The translations under genes were made by a program, and so were the position numbers. From Bacillota bacterium (GTDB taxonomy: Bacteria > Bacillota > Clostridia > Lachnospirales > Lachnospiraceae), in assembly GCA_023435895.1 (NCBI GenBank), contig JAEZLH010000028.1, positions 248,001-312,000 of the forward strand: a DNA stretch of 64,000 nt. Direction: 5' to 3'. This document shows positions 8,929 through 18,317 of this stretch, one piece after another. Numbering within the stretch: the stretch's first letter is position 1; each line of letters starts with the position of its first letter. The notes below the pieces were generated by a model. The model did no database searches and had not been told where the DNA came from. It was given only the letters and a program-made list of their open reading frames with translations.

Positions 8929-10524
8929 TTAAAATTGATTGTAAATAAACTGCGTTGCGTCATAGCCGATACTATATGCCCCAAACAACAGAACGGCATA
9001 AATCAGGCACACATAGATTGCATAGCGAAGAACGTACGGCTTGTTGTTTAATTTAGCCCGAACGCTTCCACTTCTGCCCAACATGCTGACGGTAAACATA
9101 ACCAGCACTCCAAAAAAGACGATAGCGTAATCAGTCATGGTTAATCCAAGATCCAACAGTTCCTTCTTTGTAATAACAAAGGGATTAAACTGTGTGAACA
9201 TGGTAAAGAACATATAAAAGGATGTCTTGACATCGCGGTAACAGTCAAACAAACGCAAGGAACCCATCAATAAAAAGGTTCGAAGCACCTGAAAAGCATC
9301 ATATGGTCTAGACTTTACAAGCTTCGGGAAACGGTTATGGAACTTCTCATAAAGCGGAGAAAACTCCTGTGATACTAAAATTACCACACCGTTCATCAAA
9401 CCCCATACTATGAAATTCCAGTTGGCTCCATGCCAAATACCCGTTGCAAACCAAGTTATCATGGTTGCAATATAAATGGGAACTCTTTTTGCTGCACCCT
9501 TACCAAAACGATTCTTGCTAAAACTAGTTATTTTCTTCATGGTACCGCTGATACTTAGTGGATAAAATACATAATCCTTAAACCAGGTTCCCATAGTAAT
9601 ATGCCATCTTCTCCAGTACTCCGCAATATTCTTAGAGAAGAATGGACGTTCAAAGTTCTCCGCTACTTTTATACCAAGCATCTGGGCAATACCAATTGTA
9701 ATGTCAATTCCACCGGTAAAGTCAGCATATAATTCAATGCCATAGAAGACGATTAACAATACCACAAAAGCACCGCTATAATAATCCGGAGATTCAATCA
9801 AAGATCGAACAGCCGCAACAATACGATCTGCAATAATTAACTTCTTGAAATAACCCCAAAGCACCCTAGTGAGACCGTTTTTAAAATTAGTCCAATCAAA
9901 GGAATGCTTTTCATACAAGCTCTTTGATAAATCATTATATCTGCTGATTGGTCCTTGAATTAACTGAGGGAAAAAGGATACAAATAATGCATATCTAAAA
10001 AAGTTCTTCTGCGCGGATACCTTTTCCCAATATACATCAATCAAATATGCCATGGACTGGAATGTATAGAATGAAATTCCCATGGGCAGGATGATATCAA
10101 GTGTATCAAATTCTTTTGTGGAATTAAGAGTTCCCAATAAGGAATTAATATTATCAATTGCAAAATTGGTATACTTAAGGAACGCCAGAATTCCGAAATT
10201 AATCAATAAGCACACAATCATCCAGTTCTTGCGCTTATTTTTCATCTGCTTATTGTATTCTTTTCTTTGGTCGCGTGTTAGTTCGCCGCTATGTGCTGCG
10301 ATATATTCCTTTTGTTTCTCCTTGATGCCATCCATCTTTCTCGCCACCAAATATGTAGTAAGAGAAGTAAAAAAGAGAAACAAAGGGTAAAAGGCTCCTG
10401 CAAAAAAATAAAACAGGTAACTGCCTGCCAAGAGCAAAATCCATTGGTATCTCTTGGGAATGATGTAATAAAGTGTAATAAGGATAATTAAAAACCCGAC
10501 AAAGTTATATGATGTAAATAACAT
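8929..10524 (-). CDS. MBOAT acyltransferase, DltB/AlgI-like
   Basis: 531 residues, polytopic. MBOAT hallmarks are clear: PISRYNDL, AENFERPFFSKNIAEYWRRW, HITMGTWFKDYVFYPL, and the active-site His in TGIWHGANWNFIVWG. At 531 residues it is longer than typical DltB (about 400) and closer to AlgI/PatA. It moves an activated acyl group across the membrane. Placed between a carrier protein (5 bp upstream) and the SGNH partner, so it likely takes the group from the carrier protein below. The ribosome site is weak and translation is probably coupled to the carrier gene. Confidence 0.92.
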   Translation of the reverse strand: MLFTSYNFVGFLIILITLYYIIPKRYQWILLLAGSYLFYFFAGAFYPLFLFFTSLTTYLVARKMDGIKEKQKEYIAAHSGELTRDQRKEYNKQMKNKRKNWMIVCLLINFGILAFLKYTNFAIDNINSLLGTLNSTKEFDTLDIILPMGISFYTFQSMAYLIDVYWEKVSAQKNFFRYALFVSFFPQLIQGPISRYNDLSKSLYEKHSFDWTNFKNGLTRVLWGYFKKLIIADRIVAAVRSLIESPDYYSGAFVVLLIVFYGIELYADFTGGIDITIGIAQMLGIKVAENFERPFFSKNIAEYWRRWHITMGTWFKDYVFYPLSISGTMKKITSFSKNRFGKGAAKRVPIYIATMITWFATGIWHGANWNFIVWGLMNGVVILVSQEFSPLYEKFHNRFPKLVKSRPYDAFQVLRTFLLMGSLRLFDCYRDVKTSFYMFFTMFTQFNPFVITKKELLDLGLTMTDYAIVFFGVLVMFTVSMLGRSGSVRAKLNNKPYVLRYAIYVCLIYAVLLFGAYSIGYDATQFIYNQF

Positions 10525-10528
10525 AGCT

Positions 10529-10756
10529 CTATTCTTCCATTAATCTTTCTACCATTAAGTGCATGGATTTTACTGAGTTAAAGTTTTCAGGTACAAAGTC
10601 TTTCGCGGTAATTTCTATATCAAATGCTTCGCAGAGTTCTGATACCAGAGTTACAAGGTCAAAGGAATCCAACACCTTATGATCAACCAGTTTATCCTCT
10701 TTCATAAAATCAATATCAGAATGCAGTTCCTCTAAAATTTCAAGTATCTTATCCAT
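10529..10756 (-). CDS. Acyl/peptidyl carrier protein, DltC-like
   Basis: 75 residues, acidic, with the phosphopantetheine serine in HKVLDSFDLVTLV (about Ser31) and the four-helix carrier-protein length expected of DltC. AAAGGAGAAAAAATA precedes the ATG, which overlaps the stop of the adenylation gene (TAATG). It would carry the activated amino or carboxylic acid as a thioester from the adenylation enzyme to the MBOAT protein. Confidence 0.93.
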   Translation of the reverse strand: MDKILEILEELHSDIDFMKEDKLVDHKVLDSFDLVTLVSELCEAFDIEITAKDFVPENFNSVKSMHLMVERLMEE

Positions 10757-12279
10757 TATTTTTTCTCCTTTTCTTTCTTATAAATGTTCTCCATCTCAAT
10801 ACGGTTCATTTTACCGTTTGGTGTTAATGGCAGCATATCCATCTGAATAATCGTATTAGGCAACATATATCTTGGAAGCTTTTCTTTGAGGAAAATGGAA
10901 AGCTCCTTCTTTGTGATATCGCCTACATAAAACAGCGCAATCTTACTGGTTTCCTTAATAAAAATACAGCAGGCTGCTCTTACACGATCCTCCAGTGTAA
11001 CATTTGCTTCAATTTCACCCAGTTCAATACGATGACCCATATGCTTAATCTGATAATCTTTTCTTGATATAAATATCAGTTGATTCTCATCATTGTATTT
11101 TCCTAAATCTCCAGTACGATAGATCAGATCCGGATAAAAAGGATTTAACGGGTTTTGTGTAAATGCTTCCTTTGTTTTTTCTTCATTTGCGTAATATCCA
11201 TGGGTTAAGCAGGTACCACGAATACAAATTTCCCCCACTTCACCCTTCGGCACTGCCTTTCCATCCTCACTAATCAAAAGAATCTGTGTATTATGGAAAG
11301 GTTGTCCAATTGGAATTACCTCATCGGCCTCAAATTCACGATCCAGCTTGTAATAACAGCTCATTCCGGTTGCTTCCGTAGGACCATATAAGTTCGTAAA
11401 GGAGGCACTCGGGAGCGTTCTCTTCCATATATTATATTGCTTAATTGGAAATACTTCAGAACCGAATGCTATTGTATGAAGATACTCCGGCTTCACAATA
11501 TCAAAGGTACCAAAGGTTGATATCATAGTTAAGGCTGAAACCACCCAACATACCGTGTTAATTTGCTTTTCATTCATGAATTCCACTAATTTTACCGGGA
11601 ACATAAATAATTGCTTTGGAATCAGGTAGGTTGTTGCACCGTATTTCATAGTTGGATAGATTTCTTTCATACAGGCATCAAAATATAATGGTGACTGATT
11701 GCCAAAAACCGTATTCTCATTAAATTCCAACACTTCGGAGAGATTCTCTATATAGTCTATTACTCCCCTGTGATGTCCAACCACCCCTTTTGGGATACCC
11801 GTAGAACCAGAGGTAAATAATACATAAAGTGGATCCGTATCAATTGACTGCGCCCGAACTACATCAAGCTTTTGCTGTTCTATCTTAGTCTGAATCAACT
11901 CTTCAAACAATAATACTTTCCCCTGAAAGCCAAACTGTTCAACCTTTTTGGCTGTATCTGCCGTACAGATAAACACTCTTGCTCTTGTGTTTTCGATAAT
12001 TAATTCCACTCTTCTTTGTGGCATCTCTTCATCAATGGGAACATAATAATTGCCACCATAGATTGTTCCGAAGAAGGCAACTAATGTATGTGGCGTTTTA
12101 TCCATGAATATTAAAACCGGCTCTTTGTAAATATTTTCATTCGCAAAATAGCTACCTATTGCCCTGCATCCATCATAAAATTGCTGGAATGTAATTTCTG
12201 TCTTATCGTCCGCAAATGCCACTTTGTTTGGAACTCTATTAATTGTATGTTCTAAATACTCTAATACGTTTGTTTGCAT
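10756..12279 (-). CDS. Amino acid adenylation enzyme, DltA-like
   Basis: 507 residues, full length for DltA. ANL-superfamily motifs in order: FTSGSTGIPKGVVGHHRG (A3, ATP binding), NLYGPTEATGMSCYY (A5), YRTGDLGKY (A7), SRKDYQIKHMGHRIELGEIE (A8) and the C-terminal catalytic Lys in PNGKMNR (A10). Activates an amino acid with ATP and loads it on the carrier protein encoded next. D-Ala is the usual substrate of DltA; the racemase gene upstream makes another D-amino acid possible. The binding pocket cannot be assigned by eye. Confidence 0.9.
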   Translation of the reverse strand: MQTNVLEYLEHTINRVPNKVAFADDKTEITFQQFYDGCRAIGSYFANENIYKEPVLIFMDKTPHTLVAFFGTIYGGNYYVPIDEEMPQRRVELIIENTRARVFICTADTAKKVEQFGFQGKVLLFEELIQTKIEQQKLDVVRAQSIDTDPLYVLFTSGSTGIPKGVVGHHRGVIDYIENLSEVLEFNENTVFGNQSPLYFDACMKEIYPTMKYGATTYLIPKQLFMFPVKLVEFMNEKQINTVCWVVSALTMISTFGTFDIVKPEYLHTIAFGSEVFPIKQYNIWKRTLPSASFTNLYGPTEATGMSCYYKLDREFEADEVIPIGQPFHNTQILLISEDGKAVPKGEVGEICIRGTCLTHGYYANEEKTKEAFTQNPLNPFYPDLIYRTGDLGKYNDENQLIFISRKDYQIKHMGHRIELGEIEANVTLEDRVRAACCIFIKETSKIALFYVGDITKKELSIFLKEKLPRYMLPNTIIQMDMLPLTPNGKMNRIEMENIYKKEKEKK

Positions 12280-12335
12280 ATTGTCCTCTCTAGAATTATT
12301 TCTATCAATTTATTTGTCTTATCTTAATTTGTCAC

Positions 12336-13049
12336 TTATATAAGTGAGAGATATTCCTTCTTTAACGGTGCACCGCTATATAAAACTGCATTCTTTGCAA
12401 GTACATCCAACACATCAATACAATCCTCGCCCACATTGCAATCCCTCTTAATTAACGATAGCTCTGTACAGCCCAGGATTATTTTTTCCGCCCCCTTCTT
12501 TTTAAGACCATCCATAATATGATGAAATTGTGCCATATCCGCTTTCTTTCCCGCCTTAATCTGGTTATAAATGATGTCCATTATGGAAGTCTGATCATCA
12601 TTATCGGGAATTACAGTTTCAATCCCTCCTGCTGCCAATTGATCTTGAAGAATTTTAGACTTTATCGTTCCGTTTGTTGCCAATATTCCTACTTTATGTA
12701 CCTTATTCTCTTTTATCTCATTCACAAGACCTGTTATCAAGTGAATTACCGGAATATGTAATTGATCTGATAACTCCTGATAAAAGTATTGTGCAGTAAC
12801 ACACGGTATGGTTATAAAGTCTGCTCCTTGAGCCTCAAGGCTCTTTCCAGCACGGACAAAACTTGGCAGCGGGTTCTCTTCACTCTCACCGCATATGTAT
12901 GCGGTACGATCCGGTGTGTCCGGTATACTTTGGAGATATATCCTAATATGTTCCTGATCCCTCTTAACATCAGTCATTTTTATAATTAACTCCATAAAAT
13001 ATACTGTTGCCATTGGTCCAAGACCACCAATAATCCCAAGGTTTTTCAT
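12336..13049 (-). CDS. Aspartate/glutamate racemase family protein
   Basis: 237 residues, standard length. N-terminal GIIGGLGPMATVYF, first catalytic-cysteine block IPCVTAQ (most members have PCNTAH, so Asn and His are changed) and second block ILGCTELSL, keep both cysteines of this cofactor-independent racemase fold. First gene of the dlt-like operon, 56 bp before the adenylation gene and on the same strand with no terminator between, suggesting it supplies the D-amino acid (or removes the L form) for that system. Substrate is unknown; Asp, Glu or a hydantoin-like compound are options. Confidence 0.85.
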   Translation of the reverse strand: MKNLGIIGGLGPMATVYFMELIIKMTDVKRDQEHIRIYLQSIPDTPDRTAYICGESEENPLPSFVRAGKSLEAQGADFITIPCVTAQYFYQELSDQLHIPVIHLITGLVNEIKENKVHKVGILATNGTIKSKILQDQLAAGGIETVIPDNDDQTSIMDIIYNQIKAGKKADMAQFHHIMDGLKKKGAEKIILGCTELSLIKRDCNVGEDCIDVLDVLAKNAVLYSGAPLKKEYLSLI

Positions 13050-13519
13050 AAAAACAACCCTGCCTTTCTTAAATTAAAGCCGTAATTTATTTACCTTTTA
13101 TAACTAAGTTACAGCTACAATAATATTCTAATTAAGGAGTATTATTGTATTTATTCATTATATTACTATTATTTGTAATTATATACTACGCCTATCCTAA
13201 AAGCAATCCCTATTACCAAACCGGTATTGTATAAATTCTTGTAATATTATGTTCCGTTCCTTGTCGCCTTCACTTTTGTAAAGTTATAGATAGTTGAGAA
13301 GCAGCTTGAATCCATAGCCTCTGCATTCTTCCCAAAATGTAGGGTTTTTATACGCAAAATCCTCAAAACATCCATTTAAAGCCCTACATAAATACGTTCT
13401 ATAGCACAGCCTACCTACCCAATAATCCAGAATATATAAAGGCATACTAATATATTACTCTTAACTTGCATCATTTTTGTATCATACTTGTACCAATGTT
13501 GTAACAATATGATGTTGTA
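13050..13519. promoter_or_regulatory. Gene-free region upstream of the dlt-like operon
   Basis: 470 bp. The promoter of the racemase-led operon must lie at the left side, but no single -35/-10 pair stands out. An inverted repeat, ATGTAGGG (13337-13344) with CCCTACAT (13382-13389), has a 37-nt loop and no T-run; it may mark the 3' end of the two-component operon read from the right. I see no open frame with a ribosome site. Confidence 0.35.
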
Positions 13520-14080
13520 TTATTGACTCGTTATATAATCCTTCCAATTTTGTTCCAACTGGGAAAATTTCTTGATATCCTGATTAAAATTCAACCCTTG
13601 AATATATATAATTTTCTTACTTTCTTCTTCAAGATACCATTCATATATTAATCCATTTAATTTCACCATACCACTCCAAACCACCATAGTAATTGTTGGA
13701 TCATCGATATTAATAAACAATACAGGATGAAGGCTATAGTTCTCCAAACTTGGAAAAGCAATCCCATCTACCGGTGTGATCTTTTCAAGTTCTTGTTGGC
13801 ATATCTCTTTCGCCTGTTCCTCTGTTAGCAAACGACCAGTTTTAAGGTTAAACTGTTCTGTCAAATTCTTATTCCAAGCCATAAGTATTTTATCATCCAT
13901 GCTTATGTCAGGTTCGTCTGTGTGTGATTTCACAACAATCGGCGTATCACTGATCTGAATTTCTTTATTTAGAATATTGCTGTCTTGAAAGGAGGAAGTC
14001 ACAAACGGTATAGCAGTTATCAGCAGGATGAGTATTACTACTCCCAAAACCACAAGGATGATTTTAAATATTCTTACCAT
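13520..14080 (-). CDS. Small membrane-anchored protein of unknown function, PepSY-like
   Basis: 186 residues from the ATG at 14080, which overlaps the kinase stop (GTGATGG) and has AAGGAGGTGG in front. One N-terminal transmembrane segment (about 8-28), then an extracytoplasmic domain with LLTEEQAKEICQQELEKI, similar in style to PepSY modules (TxEEAxxIA), and a beta-rich end. Third gene of a response regulator-kinase operon; accessory proteins in this position often modulate the kinase from outside the membrane. Function is not known; the PepSY resemblance is only by eye. Confidence 0.75.
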   Translation of the reverse strand: MVRIFKIILVVLGVVILILLITAIPFVTSSFQDSNILNKEIQISDTPIVVKSHTDEPDISMDDKILMAWNKNLTEQFNLKTGRLLTEEQAKEICQQELEKITPVDGIAFPSLENYSLHPVLFINIDDPTITMVVWSGMVKLNGLIYEWYLEEESKKIIYIQGLNFNQDIKKFSQLEQNWKDYITSQ

Positions 14081-15495
14081 CACTCCACCTCCTTGACTAT
14101 CTGAGGAAATAACAAGGTTACCGTTGTCCCCACTTCTAATTCACTTTCAAACAGTATTTCACCTTTATGAATTTGCATAATCCTTGCACAAATTGATAAC
14201 CCTAACCCCGCTCCTCCTTCATTCCTTGAGCGCGATTTATCTACCATATAGAAAGCTTCCGTTATTTTACTCAAATCCTGCTTTGGAATACCTCTTCCGT
14301 TATCACCGATAGAAAGAAATACCCTTCCTCTGCGAATCCCCGAAGAGATCCAAATTGTACCCTCTTCTTTTACCGCCTTTCGAGCATTATCAAGCAAATT
14401 TAAGATAACAATCTTGATAAGATCTTTATTCACCGTAATGACTTGCTCTCCCACTTCATTGATTAAGTTAATCTTCTTCTTTTGAAGTTGAGGATTAATG
14501 GAATTTAGCACCTCTTCCATGACTACATGGAGAAACATGGTTTTAAGTTCCGGCTCTTGATTGTCCTCCACGAAAAATTCCAATAGCTTTAATGATAGGT
14601 TTTCCAACCTTTTTCCCTCGTGGAAGATATAATTGGCAGCCTCAAAGTGAATATTTTCATCCAGATAATGCGATCTTAAAAGATCCGCATATCCGATAAT
14701 TGAGGTTAAGGGAGTCTTAATTTCATGAGTAAAGCTCCCCACAAAATCTTCCTGTCTTCTGGCTGCATCCTCCAGCTGGTTCATCTTTTCTTCCAACGCA
14801 TCTGCCATCTTATTAAAATGGGCAGACAGCAATCCAATTTCATCTCTGGAATACGTTTTTACCCTTGCTTTCATATGCCCTTCACTCAAACTTTTTGACG
14901 CTTTCGTCAATAGAAATATGGGTCTGGTCAGCCATACTGCCAATCCGGCATTGAGAATTGCGCCAAATCCCCCAATCAAAAACATCACCTTACAGAAGGT
15001 ATCCGTTTGATCCTTTCTATTTTGAAAAATCTGAGTAATATCATATCTGCTGAGAATCGTCATATGTCCATTATCTGTATTGACCATAGTTGCTGTTTGA
15101 ATATAGTATTGTTCTTGTGACTTTATAATTGCATAAGTAAAATGCTTATCCGAAATGGCATGTTCAAATACAATTTCTTCCGATATATTCCCACCGATTA
15201 CCTGATAGTCCGTTGATAAAATCTGATATTCTTTTCCATCCGAAGTCCAGCTATCTCCCAGTATATCAAGTGCTGCCTTCATTGCACTATCCTCGTCCTG
15301 ATAGGTGTTGTGGCTATTTATCATCATAAGCGATGCAATCTCCATACCCATCATCCGATTTTCTTTGCGCATTCTTAATATCTCATTTTGCAAATTATTT
15401 TGAAATGATACAGAGATGATTAACGTTCCACCTGCACTCAAGCTAATCAAAACAATTAACAGGGTGCTCAAAAATATCTTCCATGTAAATTTCAT
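14080..15495 (-). CDS. Sensor histidine kinase with HAMP domain
   Basis: 471 residues. Two transmembrane segments (about 8-28 and 168-188) enclose an extracytoplasmic sensor of ~140 residues; HAMP about 190-240; HisKA with FVGSFTHEIKTPLTSIIGYADLL (phospho-His near 257); HATPase motifs NLLDNARKAV (N box), IGDNGRGIP (G1) and EGGAGLGLSIC (G2). Starts right after the response-regulator stop, with GGAGGTATAA before the ATG. Class usually responds to envelope stress or antimicrobial compounds; the stimulus here is unknown. Confidence 0.94.
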   Translation of the reverse strand: MKFTWKIFLSTLLIVLISLSAGGTLIISVSFQNNLQNEILRMRKENRMMGMEIASLMMINSHNTYQDEDSAMKAALDILGDSWTSDGKEYQILSTDYQVIGGNISEEIVFEHAISDKHFTYAIIKSQEQYYIQTATMVNTDNGHMTILSRYDITQIFQNRKDQTDTFCKVMFLIGGFGAILNAGLAVWLTRPIFLLTKASKSLSEGHMKARVKTYSRDEIGLLSAHFNKMADALEEKMNQLEDAARRQEDFVGSFTHEIKTPLTSIIGYADLLRSHYLDENIHFEAANYIFHEGKRLENLSLKLLEFFVEDNQEPELKTMFLHVVMEEVLNSINPQLQKKKINLINEVGEQVITVNKDLIKIVILNLLDNARKAVKEEGTIWISSGIRRGRVFLSIGDNGRGIPKQDLSKITEAFYMVDKSRSRNEGGAGLGLSICARIMQIHKGEILFESELEVGTTVTLLFPQIVKEVE

Positions 15496-16152
15496 TTATA
15501 CCTCCAGTCGATATCCGACCTTATGAACCGATGTTATCTCCTTGTCCCAACCCAGCTTCTTTTTTAATCGTTGGACATGAAGATCGACTGTTCGGCTGTC
15601 ACCACTATATTCACCACCCCACACTCGCTCATAAATCTGCTCGCGAAACAGCGCGATATTTCTATTTTCTATAAATAAGATTAATATATGAAATTCTTTT
15701 TGGGTTAAACTTACTTCCTGCTCTCCTCTGTACACTTTATAAGTAAGAGTGTTAACCTTAACATCTCCCACCACATACTCCTCCTCCATTCTATGGAAGC
15801 GCCTGAGAACCGTTTCCACTCTAGCTTGCAACTCCAGAATTTCAAAGGGTTTGGTCATGTAATCTTCTGCACCAAGCCTTAAGCCTTTAACCTTTTCTTC
15901 TACTTTTCCTTTCGCCGTCAAAAAGATAACCGGTATATTCAAAGGGCGAATGTATTCCATCAGTTCATATCCATTCACCTTTGGCAACATGATATCAAGT
16001 AAAACTAAATCATATTGATTCTTTTCCAATAAATCCGCAGCCTCCATTCCATCTAATGCGGTCTCACAGACATATCCCGATGAGGAAAGACTTATCTTCA
16101 ATAACGATGAAATTGCCTTCTCATCCTCAACTATTAATATTCGGTACTGCAT
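15496..16152 (-). CDS. OmpR-family response regulator
   Basis: 218 residues from the ATG at 16152, chosen over an upstream ATG at 16176 because GGAGG lies nine bases before it. Receiver domain with acidic pocket (VEDE), phospho-acceptor Asp in LVLLDIMLP and Lys in FLTAKG, and a C-terminal winged helix (LTQKEFHILILF, SRTVDLHVQRLKKKLG). Partner of the kinase encoded immediately after it; first gene of the operon. Confidence 0.95.
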   Translation of the reverse strand: MQYRILIVEDEKAISSLLKISLSSSGYVCETALDGMEAADLLEKNQYDLVLLDIMLPKVNGYELMEYIRPLNIPVIFLTAKGKVEEKVKGLRLGAEDYMTKPFEILELQARVETVLRRFHRMEEEYVVGDVKVNTLTYKVYRGEQEVSLTQKEFHILILFIENRNIALFREQIYERVWGGEYSGDSRTVDLHVQRLKKKLGWDKEITSVHKVGYRLEV

Positions 16153-16248
16153 TGCTTTTTCCTCCGTCCCTATCAAATCAAAAGCATAGTATAGAACAGT
16201 ATATCCTTATTGTACAAGTTAATTGTATCATAAATTCATCTTGACGAC

Positions 16249-16289
16249 AAAAAAAGGTATCAACCAAGAAACTTAGTTAATACCTTTTT
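16249..16289. terminator. Rho-independent terminator after the ABC importer operon
   Basis: AAAAAGGTATCAACCAAG and CTTAGTTAATACCTTTTT pair across a short loop, with a poly-T end for minus-strand transcripts. It closes the LysR-side ABC operon and insulates the response-regulator promoter. Confidence 0.85.
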
Positions 16290-16343
16290 ATTAATAATTT
16301 TATACTATCGTGGATAAGGAGTTCGTTAATATTTGCGATATTG

Positions 16344-17147
16344 TTAGTGTCTTTTCTGATTAATCAATTCCAATATATAATTTCTCTTTTTATGAAAGAC
16401 CTCTGTATATCTTATATCATCCGAATTGTCTATTACATAAGACTTTGTAAAATCAGAAGAAATATCCGCTATAATCTTTCCAGGATGCTTTGACATAACC
16501 AATATTCTGGTACCAAGCAACAGTGCTTCATCTACATCATGGGTGATGAACAAAATCGTCTTACCGGTATTCCACCATATTTTACGAATCATATCCTGCA
16601 TTTGCTCTCTTGTTAATGCGTCCAATGCTCCAAAGGGTTCATCCATTAATAGAATCTCAGGGTTATTGATTAGTGCACTTGCAATAGCTGCTCTCTGTTT
16701 CATGCCTCCTGACAATTCATAGACCTTCTTATCTGCAAACTCGGTTAAACCAACCTTCTCCAGATAGTCTTCCACATCCTTGCGTATAATTTCCTTCGGT
16801 TTCTTTTTCATTCTAGGACCAAAGGCAATATTTTTTCTTACAGAGAACCACTCAAATAGCGGAGGCTGCTGAAATACCACACCACGATCCGAGTCAATAC
16901 CCTTTATCTCCCTCTGTTTCAATTTAACACTTCCGCTAGTTTGGGTTATAAAGCCGGCCAGGATATTTAAAATTGTGCTTTTTCCACAACCACTTGGTCC
17001 CATTACACAAACAAACTCTCCGGGATAGATATTAATATTGATATCCGAAATCGCCGGTACTGCTCCGGGCTTTTTATCATACACCAGTGAAACATTCTCT
17101 ATTGAAATCAGTTCGTTATTTGTTTCATAAAAATCCTCTATCTTCAT
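16344..17147 (-). CDS. ABC transporter ATPase, SsuB/TauB/NrtD type
   Basis: 267 residues. Walker A GPSGCGKST, Q-loop VVFQQPPLFEW, signature LSGGMKQRAAIA, Walker B ILLMDEPFGALDALTR and switch His in ITHDVDEALLL. The DEPFGALDALTREQMQ form is typical of importers for nitrate, sulfonate, taurine or thiamine precursors. Last gene of the importer operon, followed by a terminator. Confidence 0.94.
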   Translation of the reverse strand: MKIEDFYETNNELISIENVSLVYDKKPGAVPAISDININIYPGEFVCVMGPSGCGKSTILNILAGFITQTSGSVKLKQREIKGIDSDRGVVFQQPPLFEWFSVRKNIAFGPRMKKKPKEIIRKDVEDYLEKVGLTEFADKKVYELSGGMKQRAAIASALINNPEILLMDEPFGALDALTREQMQDMIRKIWWNTGKTILFITHDVDEALLLGTRILVMSKHPGKIIADISSDFTKSYVIDNSDDIRYTEVFHKKRNYILELINQKRH

Positions 17148-17191
17148 GGCAGCTCATCCTTTTAATATTTAAGCTCTCTTCCCTTTTAAGT

Positions 17192-18274
17192 CTATTTTAA
17201 AGCTTCTTCTACAAAGGAAGGATCAATAGCCTCCTGAATTTTAGATAATTCCGGTGATGCGGAAAGATTACCTTGTTCTGCATGAAAATCCGCTATGGTC
17301 TTAAGCGTATCCGCCACTTTGCCAATGCTACCGGTGCTTCCTAAATAGTCTGAAGTAAGTTGATCCTTACCAGATACCCAGATATTATCACTTACTTGCC
17401 CTTTGGCATTTTCTTCAGTAATTCCTTCCCAAGCCGCTACATCCTTGGTTACCTGATCAGGATTTGACTTCACAAGATCATTTACTTTAATTAAAGCTTT
17501 TACATATGCTGTTACAACGGAAGGATACTGTTTTGCGAATTCCGTTCTTGCAACTGCAATTTCAGGAATTGTTACACCCTGCTTTGCAAGATCACCATCA
17601 TTTGTAATGATTGCTCCATCATTCTTTAAGCATTCATCCAATGCCGGACTCCAGATATATGCTCCATCGATATCACCTCTTGCCCAAGCTGCCGCAATAT
17701 CCTGGCCACCCATATCCAAAATCTTGACATCTGCCGGTGCCAGACCTCCTAATTTAAGCGCATTTAGCAATGCGTAATGAGAGGTCGTTCCAAAAGGTGC
17801 CGCAATTGTTTTTCCCTTTAAATCCGCTACCTTACTTGCACCAAGTGCTTTTTTGGCTACCAACGCCTCTATATTTCCACCTTCCAGATAACTTACAAAA
17901 ACCGCTTTGTAACCGATTCCATTGGCAATACCAAGTGCAATCGGAGAAGAACCGAAGCATGCCACATCCACATCACCTGATACAATTGCATTATTAATAT
18001 CTGTGCCTGCATTGTATTGTACGACATTTGCTTTAACGCCCAACTGTTCCAAATATTTTTCTTGTACTAAGATGGCTGATTCCGGTCCACCCGCTATTAC
18101 ACCAATATTTACAACGGAAGGAAGTTCTTCCTTGTTACTATCCGCTGCTTGTGTTGGCTTACTTGTAGGGGTTGCTTTTGTATCTTCTGCATTATTCTTC
18201 GTACTGCAAGCTGTTGCAACAAGTCCTAAGGTTAATAAAAGTCCGATTGCAATTAATTTCTTCATAGATTTCAT
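17192..18274 (-). CDS. ABC transporter substrate-binding lipoprotein, SsuA/TauA/NrtA type
   Basis: 360 residues, lipoprotein signal ending LVATAC (Cys23), Thr/Lys-rich linker to about 50, then an NMT1/SsuA-like fold (NIGVIAGGPESAILV, CFGSSPIALGIANGIGYKAVF, WARGDIDGAYIWSPALDE). Substrates of this family are aliphatic sulfonates, taurine, nitrate or pyrimidine precursors. Sits between permease and ATPase genes. AAAGGAGG precedes the ATG. The neighbouring phosphodiesterase hints at an organic ester as source, but the ligand is unassigned. Confidence 0.92.
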   Translation of the reverse strand: MKSMKKLIAIGLLLTLGLVATACSTKNNAEDTKATPTSKPTQAADSNKEELPSVVNIGVIAGGPESAILVQEKYLEQLGVKANVVQYNAGTDINNAIVSGDVDVACFGSSPIALGIANGIGYKAVFVSYLEGGNIEALVAKKALGASKVADLKGKTIAAPFGTTSHYALLNALKLGGLAPADVKILDMGGQDIAAAWARGDIDGAYIWSPALDECLKNDGAIITNDGDLAKQGVTIPEIAVARTEFAKQYPSVVTAYVKALIKVNDLVKSNPDQVTKDVAAWEGITEENAKGQVSDNIWVSGKDQLTSDYLGSTGSIGKVADTLKTIADFHAEQGNLSASPELSKIQEAIDPSFVEEALK

Positions 18275-18317
18275 ATTTATAATCCTCCTTTTTATGTGTT
18301 TGCTCTTTTTCTGACTA

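Noticed and set aside
13050..13150. T-box or other riboswitch before the dlt-like operon
   Set aside because: No conserved T-box core or known aptamer pattern was seen.
13337..13389. ATGTAGGG/CCCTACAT inverted repeat as a terminator or riboswitch
   Set aside because: Loop of 37 nt and no T-run; too weak to call.
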